DNA from: Chitinispirillum sp.
GTDB taxonomy: Bacteria; Fibrobacterota; Chitinivibrionia; Chitinivibrionales; Chitinispirillaceae
Length of the DNA stretch: 33,124 nt
Assembly (NCBI GenBank): GCA_007115975.1
Contig: SKJJ01000059.1
Location: forward strand, 1 to 33,124
Reading direction: 5' to 3'
Shown here: positions 17,034-25,376 of the stretch, one piece after another
How positions within the stretch are numbered: the first letter of the stretch is position 1
Layout of the letters: each line of letters opens with the position of its first letter
The notes under the pieces: model-generated
What the model saw: only the letters and a program-made list of their open reading frames with translations
What the model was told of the DNA's origin: nothing
The model's database searches: none
Program-made: the position numbers and the translations under genes

Positions 17034-17741
17034 TTACCGGTCACTTCCCTGCACTTCGGTTTGAGCATGCTCATCGGTCACCTCGGTGCGGGCAGATAAA
17101 GAATCATCAACGTCTGCATCTCCCCCCCCTGTACTCTCCTCAACCTCAACTTCAACTTCGGGGGTGTAGCCCGTTATATCCCCTATCAACTGCTCAAGAA
17201 AAGCTCCGGGCACAACCGCTTTTTTTGCAGCGCCATTTCTGGAAAAAGAGATCTCAATGCTTGTGTTTGTAAAAACCATCGCATTGAACACTAGAACAAG
17301 TAAAAAAGCGATTGCTCCCGTGAGGACAAGCACGCTCTTTGTTCTGCCCGGAACTTTTACCAATTGACCATTACGCCCTTTTTTCTGTTCTGCCTTGAAC
17401 CTGCTCTGCTCTCTTTGCAAACAGATCTCAAGCCCGTGCTCAAACTCTTCCAGCTCTTTTTGTTCTGCAAACCTCTCAAATAACGGATCACCGGTCTGCC
17501 CTTGCCAGTTGGAACAAAACCACTCATCTACATCTTCTGTTCGCTGCCCGACAAAACGCCCATAGAGCTTTTTGCACATGGGAAACATAATCTGCGCAAT
17601 CTCAGAAAATGGTTTGCCCTGGTTTCTTAACGCAATTGCAGAAGCTCTTAAATGTCCTGAGAACAGGGTCAAAAAAGCTGAAGAATCACCGCCTGATGCA
17701 AGATGTATCAATAACTGCTGCCTGGTATCAATCGTTTTCAT
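17034..17741 (-). CDS. Membrane protein of unknown function at the head of the polysaccharide operon
   Basis: This is a 235-residue single-pass membrane protein with a helix at about 134-157. The N-terminal cytosolic part (1-130) is helical and charged. Its opening, LIHLASGGDSSAFLTLFSGHL, resembles the start of ECF sigma-factor region 2, but no region 4 or other DNA-binding part is visible, so this is only a weak likeness. The periplasmic part (158-235) is acidic and low in complexity, with EVEVEVEE at 195-202. It is the first minus-strand gene, 103 bp from the divergent ribD start and 173 bp upstream of wza. It may sense or regulate polysaccharide export, but I do not recognise the family. 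Confidence 0.6.
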   Translation of the reverse strand: MKTIDTRQQLLIHLASGGDSSAFLTLFSGHLRASAIALRNQGKPFSEIAQIMFPMCKKLYGRFVGQRTEDVDEWFCSNWQGQTGDPLFERFAEQKELEEFEHGLEICLQREQSRFKAEQKKGRNGQLVKVPGRTKSVLVLTGAIAFLLVLVFNAMVFTNTSIEISFSRNGAAKKAVVPGAFLEQLIGDITGYTPEVEVEVEESTGGGDADVDDSLSARTEVTDEHAQTEVQGSDR

Positions 17742-17844
17742 AGCTATGTAAAATACTTTCCGCTATCGTAATCACCAATAACACACCCCAATTTCAATGA
17801 GCCTGACCTATTTTATTATTGTATCGGCAAAAGAGGGAAAAAAC

Positions 17845-18936
17845 ATGAGTGATTCAGAAAAACACCTATTTTTCATGCAAAAAGCACTTGATATGGCCCA
17901 TGAAGCGAAGGGCACCACCTTCCCCAATCCCGCTGTTGGTGCTGTAATTGTCAGCCACAACAGGGTGATAGCACATGGTGCTACAGAGAAGTGCGGCGGC
18001 AAGCACGCCGAAATCGTTGCACTCCACCAAGCCGGAGACAACGCCCGTGGCAGCACATTGTACGTTACTCTCGAACCCTGCTGCCATCACGGACGCACCA
18101 GCCCCTGTATTGACTCCATTATCTCCCACGGAATAAAAAGGGTATTTGTCGCAATGGAGGATCCAAATCCGCTCGTTCAAGGCAAGAGCATAAAAATACT
18201 TCAAAATGAGGGTATCGAGGTCAATGTCGGACTGTTGGCAACTGAAGCTACACGGCTAAATGAAGATTTTCTGTGGGATATCACCCAAAAAAAAGCTTGG
18301 ATCACCCTTAAACTCGCCCTTACCCTTGATGGTAAAATTGCCGATTACAAGGGTGATTCCAAGTGGATTACCTCTTCACAATCCCGTGAATTTGTCCAGC
18401 TTTTACGCAAACGGCATGCAGCTGTCGGGGTTGGTATCACCACTCTACAGATGGATGACCCAAAACTTACTGCACGATGTGAAAAAACATTCTTCCCTGC
18501 AAGAATCGTCTTCTCCCCGGATGAGACCCTTCCCGCCAACTCCTTTTTTATTCGCAATGCATCACAAGTCAGAAGTGTTGTAGTCTTGCGGGGAGGTGAA
18601 CAACGCATAGAGACTTCATCAGATGGGGTGGAGCTGTGGCATACAGGCGAAAAAGATCCCCTCCGGAGCCTCCACTCATTCGTGGCAATGGCGCATCAGC
18701 AGCACCTCAGCAGCATACTTATTGAAGGTGGGCAGCGACTCGGCTCCCTTTTTCTCCAAGCGGGACTGGTTAACCGGATCTATCTTTTTTATGGAAACAA
18801 AATCCTGGGAAGGGGAAAAGAGGGGCTTCTTTTCTCTTCCGGGCTCAGCATAGACAAATGTATCACGCTTGAAAATACAGAGCACCTGGTTTTTGGCTCT
18901 GATATAATGATAACCGGAAAACCGGTGTTGAGCTGA
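17845..18936 (+). CDS. ribD: Bifunctional diaminohydroxyphosphoribosylaminopyrimidine deaminase / 5-amino-6-(5-phosphoribosylamino)uracil reductase
   Basis: This is RibD, 363 residues, which performs two consecutive steps of riboflavin synthesis in the cytosol. The N-terminal deaminase has zinc ligands His54 (KHAEIVAL), Cys79 and Cys88 (EPCCHHGRTSPC) and catalytic Glu56. The C-terminal reductase domain starts near residue 148 (AWITLKLALTLDGKIA) and contains the family motif around ILIEGGQRL. The ATG at 17845 has a good ribosome site (GAGGG, 17833-17837). An in-frame ATG 16 codons upstream lacks one and adds residues the family does not have. It is the first of four riboflavin genes, followed by a 336-bp gap before ribE. 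Confidence 0.96.
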   Translation: MSDSEKHLFFMQKALDMAHEAKGTTFPNPAVGAVIVSHNRVIAHGATEKCGGKHAEIVALHQAGDNARGSTLYVTLEPCCHHGRTSPCIDSIISHGIKRVFVAMEDPNPLVQGKSIKILQNEGIEVNVGLLATEATRLNEDFLWDITQKKAWITLKLALTLDGKIADYKGDSKWITSSQSREFVQLLRKRHAAVGVGITTLQMDDPKLTARCEKTFFPARIVFSPDETLPANSFFIRNASQVRSVVVLRGGEQRIETSSDGVELWHTGEKDPLRSLHSFVAMAHQQHLSSILIEGGQRLGSLFLQAGLVNRIYLFYGNKILGRGKEGLLFSSGLSIDKCITLENTEHLVFGSDIMITGKPVLS

Positions 18937-19272
18937 GCAGGTTTGGTCATTGGCGCGGCGGTGCCAAGGCAGGGATTGTGTCATGCTCCGCTCACTTTTC
19001 TACTCCCGGGAAACCGTACCCCGTGCCAGGGGAGTGGAGGAGTGGCATTTTCACCGGTTATAACGATAGTGACACACAGTCAATTTTCATTTGCATTACA
19101 CCAAACAAGGGGACGGGTCTTGCCGTTATACCACGTTCAACTGTTTTCAACCCATCCCCAAACCACCATTTCCCTCAATTTTATACCGCATTCTTTCGTA
19201 CTACACTCCGTAACCGCCTTAAACTATTTTTTGTACCGTATAGTCCCATTTAATCAAAGAGCAACGTTGCCT
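18937..19272 (+). other. 336-bp gap between ribD and ribE
   Basis: I see no conserved gene. The ribE frame stays open through the gap, but the residues do not resemble riboflavin synthase. I looked for an FMN riboswitch because of the neighbours. The conserved core elements (for example a GGGTGAAATTCCC-like box and a CCGACAGT-like box) are not visible. A small CCCC-GTGCCA-GGGG hairpin occurs near 19020-19035. A promoter for ribE is possible but not clear. Confidence 0.5.
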
Positions 19273-19935
19273 ATGTTTACCGGCCTTATCGAAACAACTG
19301 GAACCATCACCGCTGTTACCGGCTCCTCAACCAGTATAGAGTTAACAGTGCAGCCGCAGCGGCTTCCGTTTGAAACAACCATTGGCGCTTCAGTTGCCAT
19401 TGACGGCGCCTGCCTTACCGTTGTCAAACAAACGGACAAGGGGGCCTTGGTGTTTACCGCAGTTAAAGAGACTCTTCAACGCACCACACTGAGCACTCCC
19501 CAGCGTGGCTGCAAGGTCAATATGGAACGGGCCCTGAGAATCAATGGCCGGCTCGACGGGCACATGGTTTTGGGGCACGTGGACGGTGTGGGGGTTATCG
19601 AGTCCGACCGCAAAGAGGGAATAGCTCTTCTGAGAACAGTTAAAGTCCCCGGGCAACTCAGCCGTTTTCTGGCAGAAAAGGGATCGGTCTCAATCGATGG
19701 AATCAGCCTCACCATAGCACACACCAACGACAATCTTATAACAATTTCCCTGATTCCCCATACGCTCAAAGAGACTACTATGATTGAAAAAAAACAGGGT
19801 GAGCCGGTAAATATCGAGTGTGATGTCCTTGCCCGGTATATCTGCCACATGGTCTCAGCAGAGAAAAAATCACCAAATGTCCCGCCCAGCACTAACAACT
19901 CTTTGCTCAAACAGATGGAAAGGTACGGATTTTGA
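19273..19935 (+). CDS. ribE: Riboflavin synthase, alpha chain
   Basis: This is a 220-residue riboflavin synthase (also called ribC in some species). It dismutates two 6,7-dimethyl-8-ribityllumazine molecules into riboflavin plus a pyrimidine. It shows the two repeated lumazine-binding domains. The first begins [10 protein letters not shown] and includes DGACLTVV. The second begins near residue 98 ([11 protein letters not shown]) and includes [12 protein letters not shown] chose the ATG at 19273 because the family begins with MFTGLIE; the frame is open for 110 codons upstream but that part has no family likeness. The C-terminus is acceptable in length. The last codons overlap the TTG start of ribBA by 4 bp. 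Confidence 0.96.
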   Translation: MFTGLIETTGTITAVTGSSTSIELTVQPQRLPFETTIGASVAIDGACLTVVKQTDKGALVFTAVKETLQRTTLSTPQRGCKVNMERALRINGRLDGHMVLGHVDGVGVIESDRKEGIALLRTVKVPGQLSRFLAEKGSVSIDGISLTIAHTNDNLITISLIPHTLKETTMIEKKQGEPVNIECDVLARYICHMVSAEKKSPNVPPSTNNSLLKQMERYGF

Positions 19936-21149
19936 AAAGTTTTAAAGAGATTGAACAGATCATTGATGACTACCGTAGTGGCAAACTGGTCATAATTGTG
20001 GATGATGAAGACAGGGAAAATGAGGGAGATCTTGCATTTGCCTCTGAAAAATGCACCCCTGAAAAGATCAATTTCATGGCAAAACACGGAAGAGGTCTCA
20101 TCTGCATCTCAATGGAGGGTAATCGCCTTGATCAACTTGAGATACCTCTGATGGTTACCCACAATACATCAATGTTTGAAACAGCGTTCACCGTTTCGGT
20201 TGAAGCCAGGGAGAAAACCACTACCGGCATCAGTGCTGCAGACCGCTCACAAACAGTCCTTAAACTCGTGGATCCAACAAGTAAACCAACCGACTTTGTC
20301 AAACCAGGACATATGTTTCCAATCCGTGCACGCGAGGGAGGAGTTCTTGTTCGAAGCGGCCAGACTGAGGCATCCGTTGATCTGGCACGCCTTGCGGGAC
20401 TGAACCCTTCCGGGGTGATATGCGAAATCATGAACGATGACGGAACCATGGCACGTATGCCCCAGCTTACCGATTTCGCCAAGGAGCACAACCTTAAAGT
20501 AATCTCTGTTGCAGACCTGATACGATACCGCACAGCACACGATAAATTTGTTGCCCGAACATCAGAATCCAACATGCCGACCCGATTTGGCACTTTTGAG
20601 ATTATCGCCTATGAGGAGCATATTTCAAAAGCCGTTCATATAGTTCTCAAAAAAGGGGATATTGACCCGGACCAACCGACACTGGTCAGGGTACACTCCG
20701 AATGCTTTACAGGAGATCTTCTTGGATCTGTGCGGTGTGACTGCGGAAAACAGCTCCAATACGCAATGACCCAAATAGAAAAGCACGGGGGGGCCATTCT
20801 CTACCTTCGCCAGGAGGGGAGAGGTATCGGCCTTGTCAATAAATTAAGAGCCTATTCGCTTCAGGACCAGGGGATGGACACCGTTGAAGCCAATGAGCAC
20901 CTTGGTTTTGCTCCCGACCTCAGGGATTATGGGATAGGTGCACAGATACTTGCCGATCTTGGTATAAAAAAGATCAAGCTCATGACCAACAATCCAAGAA
21001 AAATAGTGGGACTGGAAGGATATGGGCTGGAAGTGGTCCAGAGAGTTCCCATTGAAATAGAACCCTGCAATGAAAATGAAAAATACCTTTCAACCAAAAA
21101 AGAAAAACTCGGCCATTTTCTCGAAGGAGGATTTATATGTCAACCGTAA
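19932..21149 (+). CDS. ribBA: Bifunctional 3,4-dihydroxy-2-butanone-4-phosphate synthase / GTP cyclohydrolase II
   Basis: This is a 405-residue fusion that makes both precursors of riboflavin. The N-terminal DHBP synthase (1-200) has [10 protein letters not shown] (24-33) with metal-binding Glu29/Glu31 and the loop around GTMARMPQL. The position of the usual metal-binding His in GHTEA is Gln144 here ([10 protein letters not shown]), which is worth checking. The C-terminal GTP cyclohydrolase II (about 208-405) has zinc ligands Cys258, Cys269 and Cys271, the RQEGRGIGL loop and the TNNPRKI motif. The start is a TTG that overlaps the ribE stop by 4 bp, a translational-coupling arrangement. The 3' end overlaps ribH by 13 bp. 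Confidence 0.95.
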   Translation: MKSFKEIEQIIDDYRSGKLVIIVDDEDRENEGDLAFASEKCTPEKINFMAKHGRGLICISMEGNRLDQLEIPLMVTHNTSMFETAFTVSVEAREKTTTGISAADRSQTVLKLVDPTSKPTDFVKPGHMFPIRAREGGVLVRSGQTEASVDLARLAGLNPSGVICEIMNDDGTMARMPQLTDFAKEHNLKVISVADLIRYRTAHDKFVARTSESNMPTRFGTFEIIAYEEHISKAVHIVLKKGDIDPDQPTLVRVHSECFTGDLLGSVRCDCGKQLQYAMTQIEKHGGAILYLRQEGRGIGLVNKLRAYSLQDQGMDTVEANEHLGFAPDLRDYGIGAQILADLGIKKIKLMTNNPRKIVGLEGYGLEVVQRVPIEIEPCNENEKYLSTKKEKLGHFLEGGFICQP

Positions 21150-21601
21150 TTGAAGGAGTGCTCAGCGGCAGCGGAAAACGGTTCGGGATCGTTGCTTCCC
21201 GTTTCAACGAACTGATAACAAGAAAACTGCTCGAGGGAGCCCTTGATTGTCTTGTAAGACATCAGGCCGACCCTGCCGAAATCACCGTAGTATGGGTGCC
21301 GGGTGCTTTTGAGATCCCTCTTGCTGCCCAGAAACTGGTTCGCTCCAAAAACTTTGATGCCGTTATCTGTCTTGGCACCGTAATAAGAGGCGCTACTCCA
21401 CATTTTGAATACGTCTCTGGTGAAGTCACCAAAGGTATTGCAAAAGTCAGCCTTGATGAAAACGTTCCGGTCATTTTTGGTATCCTTACAACTGATACCA
21501 TCGAACAGGCAATTGAACGTGCAGGAACCAAATCCGGTAACAAAGGATGGGATGCCGCACTGGGAGCAATCGAGATGGCAGACCTGCTGTCTAAAATGTA
21601 A
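21137..21601 (+). CDS. ribH: 6,7-dimethyl-8-ribityllumazine synthase
   Basis: This is lumazine synthase, 154 residues, the standard size. It condenses the RibD-derived pyrimidine (after dephosphorylation) with DHBP from RibBA. Family motifs are [15 protein letters not shown] (21-35), [12 protein letters not shown] (53-64), [14 protein letters not shown] (80-93) and the [13 protein letters not shown] region near residue 119. A strong ribosome site (AAGGAGG, 21124-21130) lies inside the end of ribBA, which fixes the overlapping start. It is the last rib gene of the cluster. Confidence 0.97.
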   Translation: MSTVIEGVLSGSGKRFGIVASRFNELITRKLLEGALDCLVRHQADPAEITVVWVPGAFEIPLAAQKLVRSKNFDAVICLGTVIRGATPHFEYVSGEVTKGIAKVSLDENVPVIFGILTTDTIEQAIERAGTKSGNKGWDAALGAIEMADLLSKM

Positions 21602-21932
21602 GTTCCTAACAATAAATCATTTTTGTTCTGTAAACCTGCAGGCAGCAGTCAGTAATTCAAAAGGGGTTGTTTTTGTAAAGCAATTGATCTCCGGCACACC
21701 ACCAAAGAGGGCTCCCTGAATTCTCCTGCATTCCAGCCAAATGGCAAGTCCGTTATAAGTGCCTTTTGGAGAGAATACTGATACTGTTCGCCACGCACAC
21801 CCTTGCCCGGCGGCATTATCCAAAGGGAGCTTTCCGGAAAATGGAAGCGTTGCAATTGCACTCATAACACAGTACCATACGGGAATTCATCATTTAATTA
21901 TACACCTAAATAACAAGTGCAGATAATAAACC
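21602..21932 (+). other. 331-bp gap between ribH and nusB
   Basis: I see no gene I can support. Part of it (about 21725-21855) looks like a diverged direct repeat of about 22648-22755, on the other side of nusB. The best stretch is 19 of 23 bases (21723-21745 against 22648-22670). No terminator or clear promoter is visible. Confidence 0.4.
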
Positions 21933-22376
21933 ATGGCAGACAACCAACAGCAATCTTTTGCTAATGAAAGTACCGGAACCAGACACAAAAGCCGTGAACT
22001 GGCGTTGTATACCCTTTATGCATGTGAGGTCGGCAGTACCAATCAGTGGTACACGATGCTTGATCAGATAGCAGACTCTCAACAGCGCTCTTCTGAGGTT
22101 AAAAAGTACGCCAGGGAACTGGTTCAAAAAGTTCTTCAACAAACTGATACAATCGATGAGGTTCTGACCAGCAAGGCTCAAAACTGGGAACTGAAACGAA
22201 TGGCAACAATTGACCGCAATGTCCTAAGAATAGCTGTTGCTGAGTTGCGTTTCTTTCCCCAGGTCCCCTTCAAAGTGGTAATCGATGAAGCGGTAGAGAT
22301 TGCAAAAACCTTCGGCTCAGAGGATTCGGGGAAATTTGTGAATGGAATTTTGGATTCCGTTCATAAACAGCTGTAG
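21933..22376 (+). CDS. nusB: Transcription antitermination factor NusB
   Basis: NusB, 147 residues, is an all-helical RNA-binding protein. With NusE/S10 it recognises boxA and promotes antitermination on rRNA operons. Matching features are HKSRELALYTLYACEV near the N-terminus (usual R-x-A-L-Q-x-L-Y pattern), the central ELVQKVL helix, and the C-terminal run IDRNVLRIAVAELRFF, PFKVVIDEAVEIAKTFG and SGKFVNGILD. A ribH-nusB order is common in bacteria. Here they are 331 bp apart, so separate transcription is possible. About 14 N-terminal residues are polar and variable. Confidence 0.96.
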   Translation: MADNQQQSFANESTGTRHKSRELALYTLYACEVGSTNQWYTMLDQIADSQQRSSEVKKYARELVQKVLQQTDTIDEVLTSKAQNWELKRMATIDRNVLRIAVAELRFFPQVPFKVVIDEAVEIAKTFGSEDSGKFVNGILDSVHKQL

Positions 22377-22717
22377 TGTACACAAGAGTGTGCCGGGGGG
22401 CATAGCCCATAACTGTTACGTCAAGGCTTGCGGGTCAAGTTTTACTGCACACACTCAACCCTTTTACAATCCGATTTTTGCAGGGTTGTAAACCGAGCCT
22501 TTTCACTTGGTTTATGCAATCCCCGGGCACCCCTCCTCGCCCCTCTGCGTTTTATTCCCACAAGCTTTTGTCCCGCCGCACTTTTAGCTTACGTAAAATT
22601 ATCGCACCACAGCTACAGCAAAAACGATTCTTAAATCAGGAGTCTCGCACTAATCATCCTGCATTCAGGCCAAACAGTATCTCTTACAAGGTGCTGCCTG
22701 TAGCCATATTGCCGGCA
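22377..22717. other. 341-bp gap between convergent nusB and a UPF0104 gene
   Basis: No gene is recognised. Transcription converges here, but I could not find a hairpin followed by a T-run on either strand. The right end carries the second copy of the weak repeat that flanks nusB. Confidence 0.4.
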
Positions 22718-23671
22718 TCATTGGTCACTGCCGGAAAAACGGCACCTCACAAGACTACCATTTTTTGCTGCCGAGCCCAGCAACAGAAACAAAGCTCCTC
22801 CAGTGAGCGCCAACAAAAGAAGAACTACATAATTCACCATGCTTGCCTGCACCACTAATTCGGAAGTAACTCCTTGAAAGGGGGCCAAAAAGTAGGTGAG
22901 TGATGCTTCCCGTATGCCAAGCCCGGAAAAAGAGACCGGAAGAAACAGCAGAAGCGTCGTGAGTGGAGCGTAGAGAAAAATCATGGGCATCGTTACTGCG
23001 GCACCAACCAATTTCAGAGAACTATAGATAAGCAGAAACATTGCAAGCTGATTGACCACTGAAAGCAGTGCTCCCTGTATCCATCGGGAAGTTGGAACTG
23101 TTTGCAGATAGTTGAGCACACGATGAATTCTGGATGTTTTGGGTACCAGTTTCACTATAACACCAGAAGATTTAAAAACCAGAATCAATCCGCCCGTAGC
23201 TGCAAGTGTCAATAATGCCATAACCAAAAGCACCGGCTTCGCCACAGGGTAATCAACGACTACATAGGAACCCCAGAACAGAAAAAGTAGCGCTGTTATT
23301 CCAAATATCCGCCCAAAGAGAACAGCCATTGAAGAATTGAGCATCCCGTTGTGTCGTTTACCAAAGGCAACGGCCTTGACAGCATCACCCCCAAGGCTCC
23401 ACGGAAGAAGAGTACCGAAAAAGTAGCCAATAAGCGTAAACCGGATAAACTCCTGTAACCGTGGCACTGCTCCGCCCCCGTAGAGCACACGCCAGCGAAC
23501 AGCCTGAACAGTGACCTGAATCACACCACAAACAAGCGGCACCCAACTCCATTGCCACTGAAACTGCGACAGGTCAAACACCGCAGCTGTTATGTTAAAC
23601 GTACGAATGAACCATCCGAGAATCACCAGGGAGAGAGCTGCTTTGATGAGTATGGAGATCAGTCGTTTCAT
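22718..23671 (-). CDS. UPF0104 / LPG-synthase-TM family integral membrane protein (copy 1)
   Basis: This is a 317-residue polytopic membrane protein of the family that includes the N-terminal domain of MprF and AglD (lysylphosphatidylglycerol synthase TM region/UPF0104). About eight hydrophobic segments are visible. Family-type motifs are YFFGTLLPWSLGGDAVKA and PVSFSGLGIREASLTYFL. Members are thought to move or position lipid-linked substrates, and many sit beside glycosyltransferases. The ATG at 23671 overlaps the stop of the upstream glycosyltransferase by 4 bp and follows GGGGAG, which fixes the start over a longer in-frame alternative. The pair is likely one functional unit in envelope glycan or glycolipid synthesis; this is inference. 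Confidence 0.85.
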   Translation of the reverse strand: MKRLISILIKAALSLVILGWFIRTFNITAAVFDLSQFQWQWSWVPLVCGVIQVTVQAVRWRVLYGGGAVPRLQEFIRFTLIGYFFGTLLPWSLGGDAVKAVAFGKRHNGMLNSSMAVLFGRIFGITALLFLFWGSYVVVDYPVAKPVLLVMALLTLAATGGLILVFKSSGVIVKLVPKTSRIHRVLNYLQTVPTSRWIQGALLSVVNQLAMFLLIYSSLKLVGAAVTMPMIFLYAPLTTLLLFLPVSFSGLGIREASLTYFLAPFQGVTSELVVQASMVNYVVLLLLALTGGALFLLLGSAAKNGSLVRCRFSGSDQ

Positions 23672-24795
23672 GACCCACTCCCCAATGCAGCTGCCCACTG
23701 TGCAGCAATGCGGGACGGAGCGTACCTGGCGGTAAAATGAGCACTGCTTTTTTGCGCAGAGAGATGCGATCGGGCACATGTATCGATACAGTCCCTCATT
23801 TGCTGAACCGTACTGAACAACAGTCCCACCGAATCGTCGGTGATAATTTCAGGAATGGCACCAGAATCAGCTCCCAGAAGATAACAACCGTACGCCATCG
23901 CTTCCACCAGTACCAGCCCAAAACCTTCATTTACCGATGGTAAAATCATCACATCTGCGCCACCATAGTGCACAGGAAGCTCCTGGGGGGAAACGGGATC
24001 ATACCATTCAATATGAGCAGCAATGGGTGCAGATAATTGCTGCAGAGTGGATTTTGTTGCACCGTCACCAACTATTCCAAGTCGCCAGTTGTGGGGAATG
24101 GGGCGTACCATTAATGCCTCAATGATCATGGCGACCCGTTTCTGTTCACTGAGCCTTCCCACATAGAGAATGCGAAAGAGTGAATCATCACGCGGGGGGA
24201 CTCTTGGTGACTCATACTGCTCTGAAAGGGGCATGGGAAGCACCGTGCACTCCATCCCAAGAGTTCGCTCTAAAAAGTTTGAGACGGTAAACCTCTTCTC
24301 TGCCATGGACCAGATTGGGCGAAAAACCCTTTTCAGAGGGCCTAATTTGCTATAGAGTCGGATATCTGTTCCGTGTGAGATGATTGTGTACCGCTGCCCG
24401 GTGGTGATACGCAGCGCCAAAGCCACAACTCCTGATGGAATCCCCCAGTGAACTACCAACCGATCATACTTTTGGGAGCGCAGCTGAGTTCTCACTGCCC
24501 AAAAGGCCGACCACAGGTAGACCAGCAGCCGAAAAAAAGCGCGAAGTGATCTAAAGGCCACATTGTGCATCTCATTGGTGTAACAGAGAACTTCCTGTGT
24601 GTCACGGCCATAACGAAAGCGCCGGATAGTGACATTCTCCCAGGTCTCGTGGAGCGAAAGTCCTGCTGCGTGAGGAACCACCATCGTCACTTCAAAATTT
24701 TCCCGGTGGAGTGCCTCACACCATTGGAGCAGAAAAGGAGCAGTAGTATCACCCTGATAACGTGGAAACACCTGACTAAAGGCGAGAATTTTCAT
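23668..24795 (-). CDS. GT4-type (GT-B fold) glycosyltransferase
   Basis: This is a 375-residue retaining glycosyltransferase of the GT4/RfaG group. The N-terminal domain begins MKILAFSQVFPRYQGD. The C-terminal nucleotide-sugar domain begins near residue 190 (LFRILYVGRLSEQKR) and carries the EX7E motif Glu290/Glu298 (EGFGLVLVE). The length is typical. No signal peptide or membrane segment is seen, so it acts at the cytosolic face of the membrane. It is 4-bp coupled to the UPF0104 gene that follows. The sugar and acceptor are unknown. Transcription would start in the 581-bp spacer shared with the divergent UPF0104 gene. Confidence 0.92.
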   Translation of the reverse strand: MKILAFSQVFPRYQGDTTAPFLLQWCEALHRENFEVTMVVPHAAGLSLHETWENVTIRRFRYGRDTQEVLCYTNEMHNVAFRSLRAFFRLLVYLWSAFWAVRTQLRSQKYDRLVVHWGIPSGVVALALRITTGQRYTIISHGTDIRLYSKLGPLKRVFRPIWSMAEKRFTVSNFLERTLGMECTVLPMPLSEQYESPRVPPRDDSLFRILYVGRLSEQKRVAMIIEALMVRPIPHNWRLGIVGDGATKSTLQQLSAPIAAHIEWYDPVSPQELPVHYGGADVMILPSVNEGFGLVLVEAMAYGCYLLGADSGAIPEIITDDSVGLLFSTVQQMRDCIDTCARSHLSAQKSSAHFTARYAPSRIAAQWAAALGSGS

Positions 24796-25376
24796 TAGCG
24801 CTCTTGTTGTTGAGAGATACCGTTTGGTTTTGCATCAATTGCGTCCAGCTATTCTGTGGTGCTGTGAGCTTTACCAACTTCACACACGCTCCAGTTTGCA
24901 ACCCGCAGGAACTGGTTATCTTTTTTCTACACAGAGATTAAGATAAATTCATAAACCTGCACAAGCAATAGTACTCACTCGCGATACTGCGTATTGTACC
25001 CAATTCTATCTTTTTGCCACACTGTTGGCATCAAAAAAAACTCCTGCAGCCGACTCTCCAACAGCTCAATCGGGGAATTGTCCCAGAAACCTATCCGTTA
25101 ATGGCCAGTATTTACTATTTTTCTATATCGTAATACTATAACAGTACCAAAAACTAATAATTATCATTCCAGGGACAGGCAACCTGAAAACTTTGATAGT
25201 GCCCCACTAACGGGAATTTGGCAGATGTTACTAACAGTTCGCTCGGACAACAATAAAGAGTTGGCCTGCTCCGAACAAGAAGGGGTACCTGCCTCAGCAC
25301 CAGTATACACAATCGCCGGCACCTTGTTCCTGCGATTGTTCGGACTATTTTCTCAGTTTCAGAGGTAAAAGGGAAC
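24796..25376. other. 581-bp divergent spacer between two UPF0104-glycosyltransferase pairs
   Basis: No gene or known RNA is recognised. The right part (25271-25343), 24 bp before the ribosome site of the plus-strand gene, contains two overlapping inverted-repeat pairs. ACAATCGC (25309-25316) pairs with GCGATTGT (25332-25339). CCGAACAA (25271-25278) pairs with TTGTTCGG (25336-25343). The right arms overlap, so only one stem could form at a time. A palindrome near 25015-25031 (TGCCA/TGGCA) lies between a T-run and an A-run and is not a terminator. Confidence 0.5.

Noticed and set aside
18937-19272. FMN riboswitch upstream of ribE, and an N-terminally extended ribE
   Set aside because: The conserved riboswitch boxes are not visible. 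The 110 open codons before 19273 do not resemble riboflavin synthase, which begins MFTGLIE.
22377-22717. Small plus-strand gene after nusB
   Set aside because: Open frames here run into the antisense of the UPF0104 gene, lack ribosome sites, and have no recognisable motif.
25010-25036. Hairpin TGCCA/TGGCA as a bidirectional terminator
   Set aside because: The T-run is before the stem and the A-run after it, which is the wrong order for a terminator on either strand, and both adjacent genes read away from it.
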